Source of the DNA: Flavobacteriaceae bacterium
GTDB lineage: Bacteria > Bacteroidota > Bacteroidia > Flavobacteriales > Flavobacteriaceae
Direction of reading: 5' to 3'
Assembly (NCBI GenBank): GCA_015494075.1
Contig: WGBX01000149.1
Location: 1-42,625 of the forward strand
Length of the DNA: 42,625 bases
Made by a program: the position numbers and the translations under genes. The notes beneath the pieces were generated by a model. The model searched no databases, was not told where the DNA came from, and worked only from the letters and a program-made list of their open reading frames with translations. Each line of letters begins with the position of its first letter. Position 1 is the stretch's first letter. Of this stretch, positions 32,013 to 41,224 are shown in pieces.

Positions 32013-34040
32013 ATGAAAAATTTATTAAATTTTTTTTATCGCAATTCAACTTCTATATATAAAGCATTGATTTTTGGCACTGCTTTAATATGGATAGTTT
32101 ATTTTTTTGCACAAAATGGTCAGTTTCAATATGATTTTTCGCCAAATAAAGTATGGGCTTATAAAGATTTAAAGGCGCCTTTTGATTTTACGGTGCGTAA
32201 AACTGATAAAGTTATTCAGAGAGAAAAGGATTCCATAAAAAGTCATACACCTATTTTTTTAGAAAAGCAAAAAATTAATACAAATAAATTGGTTCATCAA
32301 TTGAACCGTGCGTTTATTCAGTTTAACCTTTCTGCTACCGATTATCAAAATATTAAACATATCAATCAAATTGTAATACCTAAGGTTTATAAGGTTGGGT
32401 TAATTGATAGTTTGCCTAAAAATGCAGATTTGCTTGCCGTTATTGAAGATAATCATCTAAAATATATTTCTAAGCAAAGTGTTTATACCAAAGAAAAGTT
32501 AAAAAAGTTACTTGATGCTTACTTTGTAAATAGGCCTGATTTAGAAAAAATAGTTATAAAAACTTATGAACGTAATTTGCCGTCTAATTTAATGATAAAT
32601 CAGGATTTCAGGCAATCGTTTGTCAACCAAAAAATAAGTGAAATAAGTATTAATAAAGGTTTAATTAGAAAAGGCCAAGTTATTATTAAAAAGGGCGAAC
32701 GTATCTCTCCGAAAAAATATGAAATATTATGGTCTTTAAAACAATCGACGCAAGGGTATTCTAATAATAAAGTAAAACGGTATTGGGTGTTTTTAGGTTA
32801 TGGCATATTAGTGGCAATGGTTTTGTTTATGCTTTTGTTATTTTTAAAGAAATACCGTCCGTCCATATATGAAAATAATATAAAAATCAGCTTGATATTA
32901 TTTAATATGCTGCTGGTTATTATGCTTACCAGTTTTACAATTCGGCATTATCCGGCTTATGTTTTTGTTGTTCCGCTAATTATTTTACCTCTAATATTAA
33001 AAGCTTTTTTTGATGCTAGAGTGGCATTATTTGTTCATCTACTTACTATATTATTATTAGGTTTTGTCGTTGCTAATAGCTTTGAATTTATATATTTACA
33101 AATGATGACCGGCATTGTAAGCATTTTAACAGTTTCGGAATTGACCAAACGATCTAATTTATTTACCTCAGTAGGAAGTATTGTGTTGGTATATATTATT
33201 GGTTATCTTTCTTTTCATTTAATTTATGAAGGTAATTTATCGGCTATAAATTACAATGTGCTATTGCAATTTTTATTAAACGGCTTATTTGCAATTGCAT
33301 TATCACACCAGTTGATTTTATTTTATGAAAAACTTTTCGGGTTGGTTTCTGATGTATCCTTATTAGAGTGGTCAAATACCAATACTAAACTTTTAAAACG
33401 TTTGGCAGACAAAGCCCCCGGCACTTTTAATCATTCTATGCAGGTGGCTAATTTGGCCGAAGCCGCTGCTAATGAAATTAATGCTAATGCTTTATTGGTT
33501 AGGGCAGGTGCTTTATATCATGATATAGGAAAAATGTTAAATCCGTTTTACTTTACCGAAAATCAGACCTCCGGTGTAAATTATCATGATGATCTGGATC
33601 CAGAAGAAAGTGCCAAAATTATTATTCAACATGTTTTTGACGGTATAGAGCTGGCTCGAAAAAACAATTTGCCGGATAGGATTATAGATTTTATCAGAAC
33701 CCATCATGGTCAAGGTTTGGTGCAATATTTTTATAAGAAAGCTCAAGAGCAAAATCCGGATGTAGATCCTAATAAGTTTAAATATCCCGGACCAAATCCT
33801 TTTTCAAAGGAAACCGCTATTTTAATGATGGCCGATTCAGTTGAAGCTGCTTCTAAAAGCTTGCGCGAACCAACAGCCGAAAAAATAGATCATTTTGTTG
33901 ATAAGATTATTGACCATCAATTACATACAGGATTATTGGATAATGCTAACATTACTTTAAAGGAAATTACGACCATAAAAAAACTATTTAAAAAGAAGCT
34001 TAAAAACATATATCATTTACGTATTGAATACCCGGAATAA
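32013..34040 (+). CDS. 7TM-HD phosphodiesterase (PgpH/YqfF-like)
   Basis: 675 residues. The order is an N-terminal membrane anchor (about 17-35), an extracytoplasmic 7TMR-HDED domain to about 255, seven hydrophobic segments (about 260-450) and a C-terminal HD domain. The HD dyad is H503-D504 in ALYHDIGKMLNPFYF, preceded by the KAPGTFNHSMQVANLAE helix and followed by THHGQGLVQYFY and the MADSVEAASKSL segment. Proteins of this design in Firmicutes (PgpH) hydrolyse cyclic di-AMP. The same substrate is likely but not shown here. It is a single-gene unit. Confidence 0.88.
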   Translation: MKNLLNFFYRNSTSIYKALIFGTALIWIVYFFAQNGQFQYDFSPNKVWAYKDLKAPFDFTVRKTDKVIQREKDSIKSHTPIFLEKQKINTNKLVHQLNRAFIQFNLSATDYQNIKHINQIVIPKVYKVGLIDSLPKNADLLAVIEDNHLKYISKQSVYTKEKLKKLLDAYFVNRPDLEKIVIKTYERNLPSNLMINQDFRQSFVNQKISEISINKGLIRKGQVIIKKGERISPKKYEILWSLKQSTQGYSNNKVKRYWVFLGYGILVAMVLFMLLLFLKKYRPSIYENNIKISLILFNMLLVIMLTSFTIRHYPAYVFVVPLIILPLILKAFFDARVALFVHLLTILLLGFVVANSFEFIYLQMMTGIVSILTVSELTKRSNLFTSVGSIVLVYIIGYLSFHLIYEGNLSAINYNVLLQFLLNGLFAIALSHQLILFYEKLFGLVSDVSLLEWSNTNTKLLKRLADKAPGTFNHSMQVANLAEAAANEINANALLVRAGALYHDIGKMLNPFYFTENQTSGVNYHDDLDPEESAKIIIQHVFDGIELARKNNLPDRIIDFIRTHHGQGLVQYFYKKAQEQNPDVDPNKFKYPGPNPFSKETAILMMADSVEAASKSLREPTAEKIDHFVDKIIDHQLHTGLLDNANITLKEITTIKKLFKKKLKNIYHLRIEYPE

Positions 34041-34123
34041 GGACAGATGTTTTAAGTAAGTACTTGATATGATTTTATTTATAAAAACACACAGTGGATT
34101 TTATCAAAAAAAAATTTTTTTTC

Positions 34124-34154
34124 TTGTTTAATTAAATTTAGGGTGTTATCTTTG
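34124..34154 (+). promoter_or_regulatory. Promoter of the four-tRNA cluster
   Basis: TTG (34124-34126) and TATCTTTG (34147-34154) are 20 bases apart, a full consensus match, 37 bases before the first tRNA. Confidence 0.75.
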
Positions 34155-34191
34155 CACTCGCAATTCAGAATTAGTTTGTTGAATTTGCAAC

Positions 34192-34275
34192 GGAGAGGTG
34201 CCGGAGTGGTAACGGAGCAGATTGCTAATCTGTCATCGCGCAAGCGATGCCAGGGTTCGAATCCCTGTCTCTCCG
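34192..34275 (+). tRNA. tRNA-Ser (GCT)
   Basis: A class II tRNA with a long variable arm (hairpin CATCGC-GCAA-GCGATG). The anticodon loop gives GCT in the CAGATT-GCT-AATCTG arm. The T-arm CAGGG-TTCGAAT-CCCTG and acceptor stem GGAGAGG/TCTCTCC (last pair G-T) are good; the discriminator is G. CCA is not encoded. Confidence 0.93.
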
Positions 34276-34283
34276 CACAATTT

Positions 34284-34361
34284 CGGGGTATAGCGAAGCC
34301 CGGTTATCGCGCCTGCTTTGGGAGCAGGAGATCGCAGGTTCGAATCCTGCTACCCCGACCA
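34284..34361 (+). tRNA. tRNA-Pro (TGG)
   Basis: A full cloverleaf with anticodon stem CCTGC/GCAGG and loop TTTGGGA. The acceptor stem CGGGGTA/TACCCCG starts with the C-G pair usual for tRNA-Pro. The 3' CCA is encoded and included in the coordinates. Confidence 0.93.
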
Positions 34362-34414
34362 ATGTAACAAAGTATCATGGCTGTTTATGTATTTGATGCT
34401 TTTTCGACAGGATT

Positions 34415-34488
34415 GGTCGCGTAGCTCAGCTGGATAGAGCATCTGCCTTCTAAGCAGACGGTCACAGGTTCGAATCCTGTCGCGATCA
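34415..34488 (+). tRNA. tRNA-Arg (TCT)
   Basis: Anticodon stem TCTGC/GCAGA with loop CTTCTAA gives TCT. The acceptor stem GGTCGCG/CGCGATC has one G-T pair; discriminator A. The D- and T-arms are regular. CCA is not encoded. Confidence 0.92.
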
Positions 34489-34504
34489 CAATATAAAACA
34501 TAAT

Positions 34505-34581
34505 GGCTCCGTGGCGCAACTGAATAGCGCATCTGATTACGGCTCAGAAGGTTACAGGTTTGAATCCTGTCGGAGTCACCA
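34505..34581 (+). tRNA. tRNA-Arg (ACG)
   Basis: Anticodon stem TCTGA/TCAGA with loop TTACGGC gives ACG, expected to be read as ICG. The acceptor stem GGCTCCG/CGGAGTC has one G-T pair. The 3' CCA is encoded and included in the coordinates. Confidence 0.92.
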
Positions 34582-34586
34582 TTTAT

Positions 34587-34623
34587 AAAAGCAACTTATT
34601 GATATTCAATGAGTTGCTTTTTT
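34587..34623 (+). terminator. Terminator of the tRNA cluster
   Basis: A 16-base stem with one G-T pair (AAAAGCAACT with AGTTGCTTTT as the base) around a TAT loop, followed by T's. The four A's on the left may give weak function for hsdR on the other strand. Confidence 0.85.
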
Positions 34624-34633
34624 GTTTGACGTG

Positions 34634-34654
34634 ATTTAGACCGTATTTAGACCG
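34634..34654. repeat. Tandem 11-base repeat at the tRNA/restriction-locus boundary
   Basis: ATTTAGACCG occurs twice, at 34634-34643 and 34645-34654, in an 11-base period. It lies between the tRNA terminator and the hsdR stop. It could be a relic of an integration site or an arm-type recombinase site; no integrase is in the window. Confidence 0.35.
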
Positions 34655-34674
34655 CAAAGGGTGTTTTTTTGACT

Positions 34675-37600
34675 TTAATATTCTTTACTAAACATTTCAG
34701 CTAAGGCTTCTCCTTGTCTTAAAACTCTGTCCGCTTCCATTTTTGCCAAGTCCGGTGGATAACCATATCGCATTAATATTTTCTTTACTGTTAATCTTAA
34801 TTTTGCTCTTACATCATCTCTTTTGCTCCAATCAACAGTTGCATTTTTTCGGATTACATCAACAATTGTATGAATTAGTTCTTTCATTTTATCATCATCT
34901 AAAAAACTGGTTGATTCATTTTCACTTAATACGCTGTAAAAAGCGTATTCTTCGGGTGTAAGTCCAAGTTCTTCCGATTTAAAATCCTCCAAACGCATCT
35001 CTTTTGCAATCTCTGATAATTCTTGCAATACTTGTGCAGAATCAATTTGATTGTTATGATAGCGTTTAACAACTCTTTCCAACATTTCAGAAAACTTTTT
35101 GCCTTGAACTAAATTTTTTGTTTTGCGAACTCTTACTTCATCACTTAATAGCTTTTTCAATAGTTCAAAAGCAACATTCTTCTGTTGCATATTCTTAACT
35201 TCCAATAAAAACTCATCTGATAAAATACTTACCGAAGGCTTGTCTATTCCTGCGGCTTCAAATATATCAATTACACCATCGCTTGAAAGTGCATCATCTA
35301 CAATTTGTTTTATGGCTGTTTCTACTTCGTAATCTGATTTTATTCCGTTGTTGGAAAATTTATTTATCCTTGCTTTTACAGCTTGAAAAAATGCAACTTC
35401 ATCTTTTATCGCTTCTACATCAGGACTTGGAGTTGACATCGCGAAAAGCTTCGATAATGTAGTTACTTCTTTTAAAAATCTGTCTTTGAGTTTAACATCA
35501 GATAGAATAAAGTTTTGAGCACCGAGTAATACTTGTAATTTTTGAGCTGTATCAACTTTAAAATAGGATTTATAATCAAAACCATTGAACATTTGTTCTA
35601 CAATTTCAAATTTCTCTTTCATTCCGGCAATAGCTTCTTTTATATCTACAATTGGTGTTCCTTCGCCACCGCTTTGCAGATAAGTTGCCATTGCATTTCT
35701 AAGGTCTTGACCAATTCCAATATAATCGACAACCAAACCGCCCGGTTTATCTTTATAAACACGGTTTACTCTTGCAATTGCTTGCATTAAATTATGCCCT
35801 TGCATTTTTTTGTCCACATACAAAGTGTGCATACTTGGTGCATCAAAACCTGTAAGCCACATATCACGAACAATGACCAATTTTAATTCATCATTCGGGT
35901 CTTTCATTCGTATTGCTAAATCTTTTCTCTGCTGTTTTGTGGTATGGTGCGGTTGAAACAGTTCGGGGTCGTCTGTTGAACTTGTCATTACAACTTTAAT
36001 GGTTCCTTTGTTTATATCATCACTATGCCATTCAGGTTTTAAGGCGACTATTTCATTATATAAACGCACACAAATATTTCGTGTCATTCCTACAATCATT
36101 GCTTTTCCTTCAAAAACTTTTTGCCTTGCTTCAAAGTGCATTACAATATCTTTGGCAATATCTTTTAATCTGTCAGGGTGTCCAACTACTGCATCTATTG
36201 TAGCGGTTTTCTTTTTGGCTTTTTCTATTTGTTCTTCCGTAGCATCAGAAATATCATTAATTTCTTCATCTAACTTCTTGGCTGTTTCCTCATCTAATTT
36301 TATTTTTACCAAACGAGATTCGTAACTAATGGGAACAGTCGCTCCATCATCAACAGCTTGTTTAATGTCGTAAACATCAATATAATCTCCAAAAACTGCG
36401 GGTGTTGATTTATCCTCTTTTTCTATTGGTGTTCCTGTAAAGCCAATGTAAGAAGCATTTGGCAAAGCATCACGTAAATATTTAGCATTTCCGTATCTTA
36501 TCTCAGAACCTTCGTCTGTCTCCACAACACGCCCCGTAAAACCATATTGGCTACGGTGTGCTTCATCTGCAACAACCACAATATTGGTGCGTTCTGATAA
36601 TGTTTCGTAAATATTTCCTTCTTGTGGTGCAAATTTTTGAATGGTAGTAAATATTACGCCACCACCCGAAACTTTTAATAACTCTTTTAAATGTTCCCGA
36701 CTATTGGCTTGCACAGGTGTTTGTCGTAACAGTTGCTTACAGTTTCCGAAAGTGCCAAAAAGTTGGTCATCTAAGTCGTTACGGTCGGTAAGCATTACAA
36801 TAGTCGGATTTCCCATTTTAGGGTGCGTAATTATTTGACCTGCAAAAAAAACCATTGATAAAGACTTTCCCGAACCTTGCGTATGCCAAACTACACCGAT
36901 TTTACGGTCGCCTTCTTTTGAATTTGTGGCTCTTAAAGTTTGTTCAACTGCCTTTTGAACAGCATAATATTGATGATAAGCAGCTACTTTTTTAATCTTA
37001 ACTTGAAAAACCAAGCCCGTTTTTTCGTCTTTTTTTTCTTCTTGTTCAAAAACAGTATTGTATCTTATTAACTCAACCAATGTTTTTTTATTGAGCATAT
37101 ATTCTGTTAAAATCTGCAATTCTGTTCTCGGGTCATTTTCTATCTTTTCGAGTGATTTCCACGATAAAAAACGAGTAAAAGGGGCTGATATGCTTGATGT
37201 TTTTGCTTCTATTCCATCGGAAATTACACAAATAGCATTATAGTAAAAAATACTTGGAACCGCTTTTTTATAATTTTGAATTTGCGTGTAAGCTTTGCGA
37301 AGTGTTGCCTTTTCGTCTGTGGCAGATTTTAACTCTACAAATACCAACGGCAAACCATTGACAAAAATAACTACATCAAATCGTTTTTCATTGTTGTTTT
37401 CTTTAACTACCAATTGATTGACTACCCAAAAACTGTTATTTTCAGGATTTCCTACGTCTAAAAGCCTTACATTTATACCTTTTGTTCTGCCGTCTTTGGT
37501 ATATTCAACGGTTACACCATTGGTGAGCAAGTTATGGAAACGCTCATTATTTTCCATTATATCATCTGTGCCAAGATTGATAACTTTTTGATAGGCTTCA

Positions 37601-37797
37601 ACTCGTGCAGATTCGGGTAATGTTGGATTTAATTTTTTTAGCGACTGTTTAAAATGCTTTTCTAAGATTACCGATGCAAAACTTTCTCGCTGTGGATTCT
37701 CTCCTATTGGCGAAATATCTTTACCGTAAAAATAGGTATATCCTTGACTAACTAATTGGTCAATAAATGATTGTTCTATGGTGTTTTCAGTTAACAT
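34675..37797 (-). CDS. hsdR: Type I restriction enzyme, restriction/translocase subunit HsdR
   Basis: 1040 residues, normal length. The N-terminal nuclease has the PD-(D/E)xK set D141, E155 and K157 in VFVELKS. The SF2 translocase has Walker A TQGSGKS (306-312), a TDRNDLDDQL motif, DEAH (411-414) and a late motif VI region, QAIARVNRVYKDKPGG. A C-terminal helical region would bind the methyltransferase core. It is the last gene of the locus, 18 bases after the GxxExxY gene. It looks intact, but it depends on HsdM and HsdS for function, and HsdM here is frameshifted. Confidence 0.93.
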   Translation of the reverse strand: MLTENTIEQSFIDQLVSQGYTYFYGKDISPIGENPQRESFASVILEKHFKQSLKKLNPTLPESARVEAYQKVINLGTDDIMENNERFHNLLTNGVTVEYTKDGRTKGINVRLLDVGNPENNSFWVVNQLVVKENNNEKRFDVVIFVNGLPLVFVELKSATDEKATLRKAYTQIQNYKKAVPSIFYYNAICVISDGIEAKTSSISAPFTRFLSWKSLEKIENDPRTELQILTEYMLNKKTLVELIRYNTVFEQEEKKDEKTGLVFQVKIKKVAAYHQYYAVQKAVEQTLRATNSKEGDRKIGVVWHTQGSGKSLSMVFFAGQIITHPKMGNPTIVMLTDRNDLDDQLFGTFGNCKQLLRQTPVQANSREHLKELLKVSGGGVIFTTIQKFAPQEGNIYETLSERTNIVVVADEAHRSQYGFTGRVVETDEGSEIRYGNAKYLRDALPNASYIGFTGTPIEKEDKSTPAVFGDYIDVYDIKQAVDDGATVPISYESRLVKIKLDEETAKKLDEEINDISDATEEQIEKAKKKTATIDAVVGHPDRLKDIAKDIVMHFEARQKVFEGKAMIVGMTRNICVRLYNEIVALKPEWHSDDINKGTIKVVMTSSTDDPELFQPHHTTKQQRKDLAIRMKDPNDELKLVIVRDMWLTGFDAPSMHTLYVDKKMQGHNLMQAIARVNRVYKDKPGGLVVDYIGIGQDLRNAMATYLQSGGEGTPIVDIKEAIAGMKEKFEIVEQMFNGFDYKSYFKVDTAQKLQVLLGAQNFILSDVKLKDRFLKEVTTLSKLFAMSTPSPDVEAIKDEVAFFQAVKARINKFSNNGIKSDYEVETAIKQIVDDALSSDGVIDIFEAAGIDKPSVSILSDEFLLEVKNMQQKNVAFELLKKLLSDEVRVRKTKNLVQGKKFSEMLERVVKRYHNNQIDSAQVLQELSEIAKEMRLEDFKSEELGLTPEEYAFYSVLSENESTSFLDDDKMKELIHTIVDVIRKNATVDWSKRDDVRAKLRLTVKKILMRYGYPPDLAKMEADRVLRQGEALAEMFSKEY

Positions 37798-37815
37798 ATT
37801 GTCTAAACTATGATT

Positions 37816-38235
37816 TTATTTGATTTTTGGATTGCCTTGATTTTTTTGTTTAAACGATTTATTGCTAATTCGTTTAAATTGCAAACTTTTTGCTCCGAAA
37901 TTGATGAGTAAGCCAACTTCTAAATCATAAGCTTCTAAATAATTTATTGCTTGGGCAAGATGTACGTCTTGTAATTCAATAATTGCTTTTAGTTCGACAG
38001 AAACTACATTTTCTACTAAAAAATCTACTCTACGCAAGCCAATTTGTTGATTTTTATAAAATACCGGCATTTCGTGTTCTCTGGAAAATGAAATACTATT
38101 GTTGATAAATTCTATTTCTAAGGCACGTTGATAAATAACTTCCTGAAACCCATTACCTAATTGTCGGTGTACTTCCATAGCTAAGCCAATGATTTTAGAA
38201 GTTAAATCTGAATATTTATACTTTTCATTTATCAT
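37816..38235 (-). CDS. GxxExxY protein (small PD-(D/E)XK nuclease-like)
   Basis: 139 residues. The name-giving motif is G29-x-x-E32-x-x-Y35 in GFQEVIYQRALE, and the nuclease-like core is D71 in RVDFLVE and E81-x-K83 in VSVELKAI. These proteins are frequent in Bacteroidota and cyanobacteria, of unknown role, and often stand alone. Here the gene lies between hsdS and hsdR on the same strand, which suggests co-transfer or a link to the restriction system. The C-terminus is a basic tail rich in Lys and Gln. Confidence 0.85.
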   Translation of the reverse strand: MINEKYKYSDLTSKIIGLAMEVHRQLGNGFQEVIYQRALEIEFINNSISFSREHEMPVFYKNQQIGLRRVDFLVENVVSVELKAIIELQDVHLAQAINYLEAYDLEVGLLINFGAKSLQFKRISNKSFKQKNQGNPKIK

Positions 38236-38279
38236 ATATTTTTTCTTTTTTAATCACTTTAATCAAATAATCATTAAAA

Positions 38280-39554
38280 TCATAGTTCAGACATTTTCAC
38301 TCTTAACTGCCCGCTCATTAGTTTGGGTAATAGAGTATCGCGGGTTTGTTTTAGGGTTTGGATTTGATTATGATTAATTTCTAATTTACGGTAAATTGGT
38401 TTTATTAATTCTTTCCATTTATTTAAAGTTGTAATATCTGGAATATTAATTATAAGATTGTTTAAAACCGTAAGGCTAACATTTGCTTGAACTCCTTGTA
38501 CAATATTGTTATTTATTTCATTTTGAATTTCTTTACTTTTTAACCATAAATGAACATATTCTCTAAATGAAGCTTTATCTTTTAGTCTAATAAATGCTAA
38601 TGCTTGATTACAATTTGAGTTATTTAATTCATCATCAACTATTGCAACCCTTCCAATTGTACCAGCAATAGAGAATAAAATATCATTTGTTTTTAATATT
38701 GAACGTTGTAATTGCCTAATGTGTACTTCTTTGGGAATTAATTCTAAATTACTTTTAGATATTAACCCTTCATTAGAAATATCTTTAACTTTTAAAAAAG
38801 GAATTTCAACAGATAATCCTTCTAAATCTTTTTTTCTTGGTGTTGTTCCTTTTGAAATTTTCAAAGCCAATTCCCCCAACTTTCCAACACGCCACCCCTC
38901 AGGCAACTCACCTGCCTTGTCGGCAGACAGGTCGCCAATTTGATATTTTCCAAACCACTCTTTAAAAATGGTTTGTGCTATGCTCTCTAAGGTTTTGTTT
39001 TGGGCTTGTAGCAGTTCTATTTTATCATCAAAGGCGGTTAGTATTTTGGCTATGGCGGTTTGTTCTTCTGGTGAAGGAAGTATGATTGGAATAGTTCTTA
39101 ACCCTGCGATAGTTAATGCACTTTGTGTTGAACCAATCGTAATCTTTTTTAATCCTTCTTTTCCTATGGGTGATAAAAACCAATTATAAAGGTATATTGG
39201 GTCAACTCCATTATAATTTCTAAACCAAGTTAAATTTCCATCTTTGAAGTAGAATTTTTCTTTTTCTTGAACAAGATATGGAATTCCAAGTGTGCCAACA
39301 GAAGTTAATAAAATGTCATTTTGTTTTGGTGCTCCAAATTGAGCTTCAATTTGGTTATACTTTTCTTCTGTGATAAATAATTTTGTTGAAATATTATTAC
39401 CCTTTTGCTTTTCAATAATTTCTTTTGACCTGTAAAAAGGAACCCCTTTATCCACATAATCGGAAAAAAATATCCTTTTACTTGACCCAATTAAAGATAT
39501 TTTCCCCAAAGTAGTTTCCACCCAACCTTTTGGTATATTATTATCTACACTCAT
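38280..39554 (-). CDS. hsdS: Type I restriction enzyme specificity subunit HsdS
   Basis: 424 residues with the usual two-target-domain layout: a first recognition domain (about 1-155, [15 protein letters not shown]), a conserved helix with [26 protein letters not shown], a second recognition domain (about 215-385, [20 protein letters not shown]) and a closing helix with [21 protein letters not shown]. The start ATG overlaps the hsdM stop (ATGA). The linker before the second domain carries a palindromic DNA insertion ([10 protein letters not shown], from 38932 down to 38910). Confidence 0.92.
   Translation of the reverse strand: MSVDNNIPKGWVETTLGKISLIGSSKRIFFSDYVDKGVPFYRSKEIIEKQKGNNISTKLFITEEKYNQIEAQFGAPKQNDILLTSVGTLGIPYLVQEKEKFYFKDGNLTWFRNYNGVDPIYLYNWFLSPIGKEGLKKITIGSTQSALTIAGLRTIPIILPSPEEQTAIAKILTAFDDKIELLQAQNKTLESIAQTIFKEWFGKYQIGDLSADKAGELPEGWRVGKLGELALKISKGTTPRKKDLEGLSVEIPFLKVKDISNEGLISKSNLELIPKEVHIRQLQRSILKTNDILFSIAGTIGRVAIVDDELNNSNCNQALAFIRLKDKASFREYVHLWLKSKEIQNEINNNIVQGVQANVSLTVLNNLIINIPDITTLNKWKELIKPIYRKLEINHNQIQTLKQTRDTLLPKLMSGQLRVKMSEL
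38910..38932. repeat. Palindromic element inserted in frame in hsdS
   Basis: The arms CTGCC/GGCAG and the overlapping ACCTG/CAGGT form a short imperfect palindrome. Its core is like the ACCTGCC...GGCAGACAGGT repeats seen between genes in Bacteroidota. Here it is translated as part of the HsdS linker and keeps the frame. Confidence 0.5.
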
Positions 39555-41060
39555 AAGCTAAACCCAATTTTAGAAAGTTGTGTTGCAATTTCTTGGTTTA
39601 GTTCGGCTTCCTTGTCCATTTGCTCTTTTAGCTTAGCTGTTAAATCTGCCATTTTATCTTCAAATGGTATTCCGTCATCTTCTTCATCGGGTATGCCTAC
39701 ATAACGCCCCGGTGTGAGTACGTGAGAATGTTTGCGTATATCTTCAAGTGTAGCCGATTTACAAAAACCTTTTATATCTTCATAGTTTTCGTCATTTCGC
39801 CAATTGTGATAAGTATCTTTAATTTTATCAATATCTTCTTCCGATAAATCTCTATGCACACGGTCTTTCATAAAGCCCATTTCGGAAGCGTCAATAAATA
39901 GAATTTCATTGTTACGGCTGTTTTTTTCTCTACGCAAAAACCAAATACACGCAGGAATGCCTGTATTGTAAAACAATTGTTTTGGCAGGGCTACAATACA
40001 TTCTACTAAATCAGCTTCCACAAAGTTTTTACGAATTTCGCCTTCTCCCGAAGTATTGGAACTCAACGACCCGTTAGACAAAACTGTTGCCATTACACCT
40101 CTTGGCGATAAATGATACAACATATGTTGCATCCAAGCAAAATTGGCGTTTCCGTTTGGTGGTGTACCGTATTTCCAGCGTGCATCATCTTGCAAAATAT
40201 CAGCTCCCCAATCTTTTTGGTTGAATGGCGGATTTGCTAAAACAAAATCGGCTTTTAAGTCTGGGTGGGCATCTTTTAAAAATGACCCCTCGGTATTCCA
40301 AACTACAAATTTTGAATTGATATTGCGAATGGCTAAATTCATTTTAGAAAGTTTCCAAGTGGTTTGGTTGCTTTCTTGTCCGTAAACGGTAATATCTTTA
40401 ATATTTCCTTGATGTTCGGTTACAAACTTTTCACTCATTACGAACATACCACCGCTACCACTCGCAGGGTCATAAACTCTGCCTTTGTAGGGTTCTATCA
40501 TTTCAACCATCAGTTTTACAATAGCTTTTGGGGTGTAGAATTGTCCGCCCTTTTTTCCTTCGGCATTGGCAAATTCTCCAAGAAAATATTCATACACTCT
40601 ACCAAAAAGGTCTTTTGAGTTTTCATTTTCAGCTTGTAGCTCTGTGTTAGAAATTAAATCGATCAGTTCACCCAAAGAAGTTTTATCTAAATTCGCTTTT
40701 CCATAAACTTGTGGTAATACATTTTTGAGTTCTTTGTTTTCCTTTTCGATTAATTCCATTGCTTCATCAATGGTTTGCCCAATGGTTGGCAATTTTGCTT
40801 GTGCGTGTATATGTTTCCCAACGAGCCAACTTTGGTACAAAAAAGACATTTTCAGCAATGTATTCATCTCTGTCTTCCGGGTCGCTCCATTCGTCCGCTT
40901 CGAGTTTTTTATATAACTCGGTAAATGATTCAGAGATATATTTAAGGAATACCAATCCCAATACAACGTGTTTGTATTCGGCTGCATCAATGTTTTTTCT
41001 CAGCTTGTCAGCTGCTTTAAAAAGTTTTTGTTCAAAACTGCTGTTATCTTTTTTTGCCAT
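39551..41060 (-). pseudogene. hsdM: Type I DNA methyltransferase subunit HsdM, interrupted by a one-base frameshift
   Basis: The first frame starts at ATG 41060 (MAKKDNSSFEQKLFKAADKL, then [17 protein letters not shown]) and ends after 97 residues at 40767. The rest is in another frame and continues to 39551. It holds the N6-adenine methyltransferase motifs [10 protein letters not shown] and [12 protein letters not shown], plus [21 protein letters not shown]. The break lies in the AAA (plus-strand TTT at 40814-40816). Removing one base there joins ARWE to [12 protein letters not shown], which fits the family, and gives a normal 502-residue protein. If the base is real the locus cannot methylate normally; a sequencing error is also possible. 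Confidence 0.88.
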
Positions 41061-41074
41061 ATATTTTAATTTCC

Positions 41075-41218
41075 TTATTCTTTTTCAAAGATACTATTTT
41101 CTGTATCTAAGGTTACTTGTAATAGTAAACTATTTATTATTTCGGGTGTTAAATTGTTTAAACCACCGGTTGCTAGCCAAAGAAAGCCGGGATAGAAGAA
41201 ACTGTTTGTTTTGGTCAA
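41075..41218 (-). CDS. Short reading frame between the DUF5687 gene and hsdM (doubtful)
   Basis: After the TAG of the DUF5687 gene the same frame stays open for about 50 codons, to a TAA just before hsdM. With TTG 41218 as start it gives 47 residues, including FFYPGFLWLATGGLNN and LTPEIINSLLLQVTLD. There is no ATG. It is in frame with the upstream gene and could be an extension left by a new stop, a remnant, or a real small gene. I recognise no family. Confidence 0.25.
   Translation of the reverse strand: MTKTNSFFYPGFLWLATGGLNNLTPEIINSLLLQVTLDTENSIFEKE
41086..41093 (-). promoter_or_regulatory. Candidate -7 box (TATCTTTG) for the restriction locus
   Basis: On the minus strand TATCTTTG fits TAnnTTTG, about 26 bases before the hsdM start. 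There is no TTG at the right distance upstream. Confidence 0.35.
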
Positions 41219-41224
41219 ATCAGA

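Noticed and set aside
34143-34532. Open frames of 60-74 codons across the tRNA cluster
   Set aside because: They lie on top of four well-formed tRNA genes and have no protein-like features.
34555-41224. tRNA-derived direct repeat (attL/attR) bounding the restriction locus
   Set aside because: The 3' end of tRNA-Arg(ACG) has no visible second copy near 41060-41224, and there is no integrase in the window.
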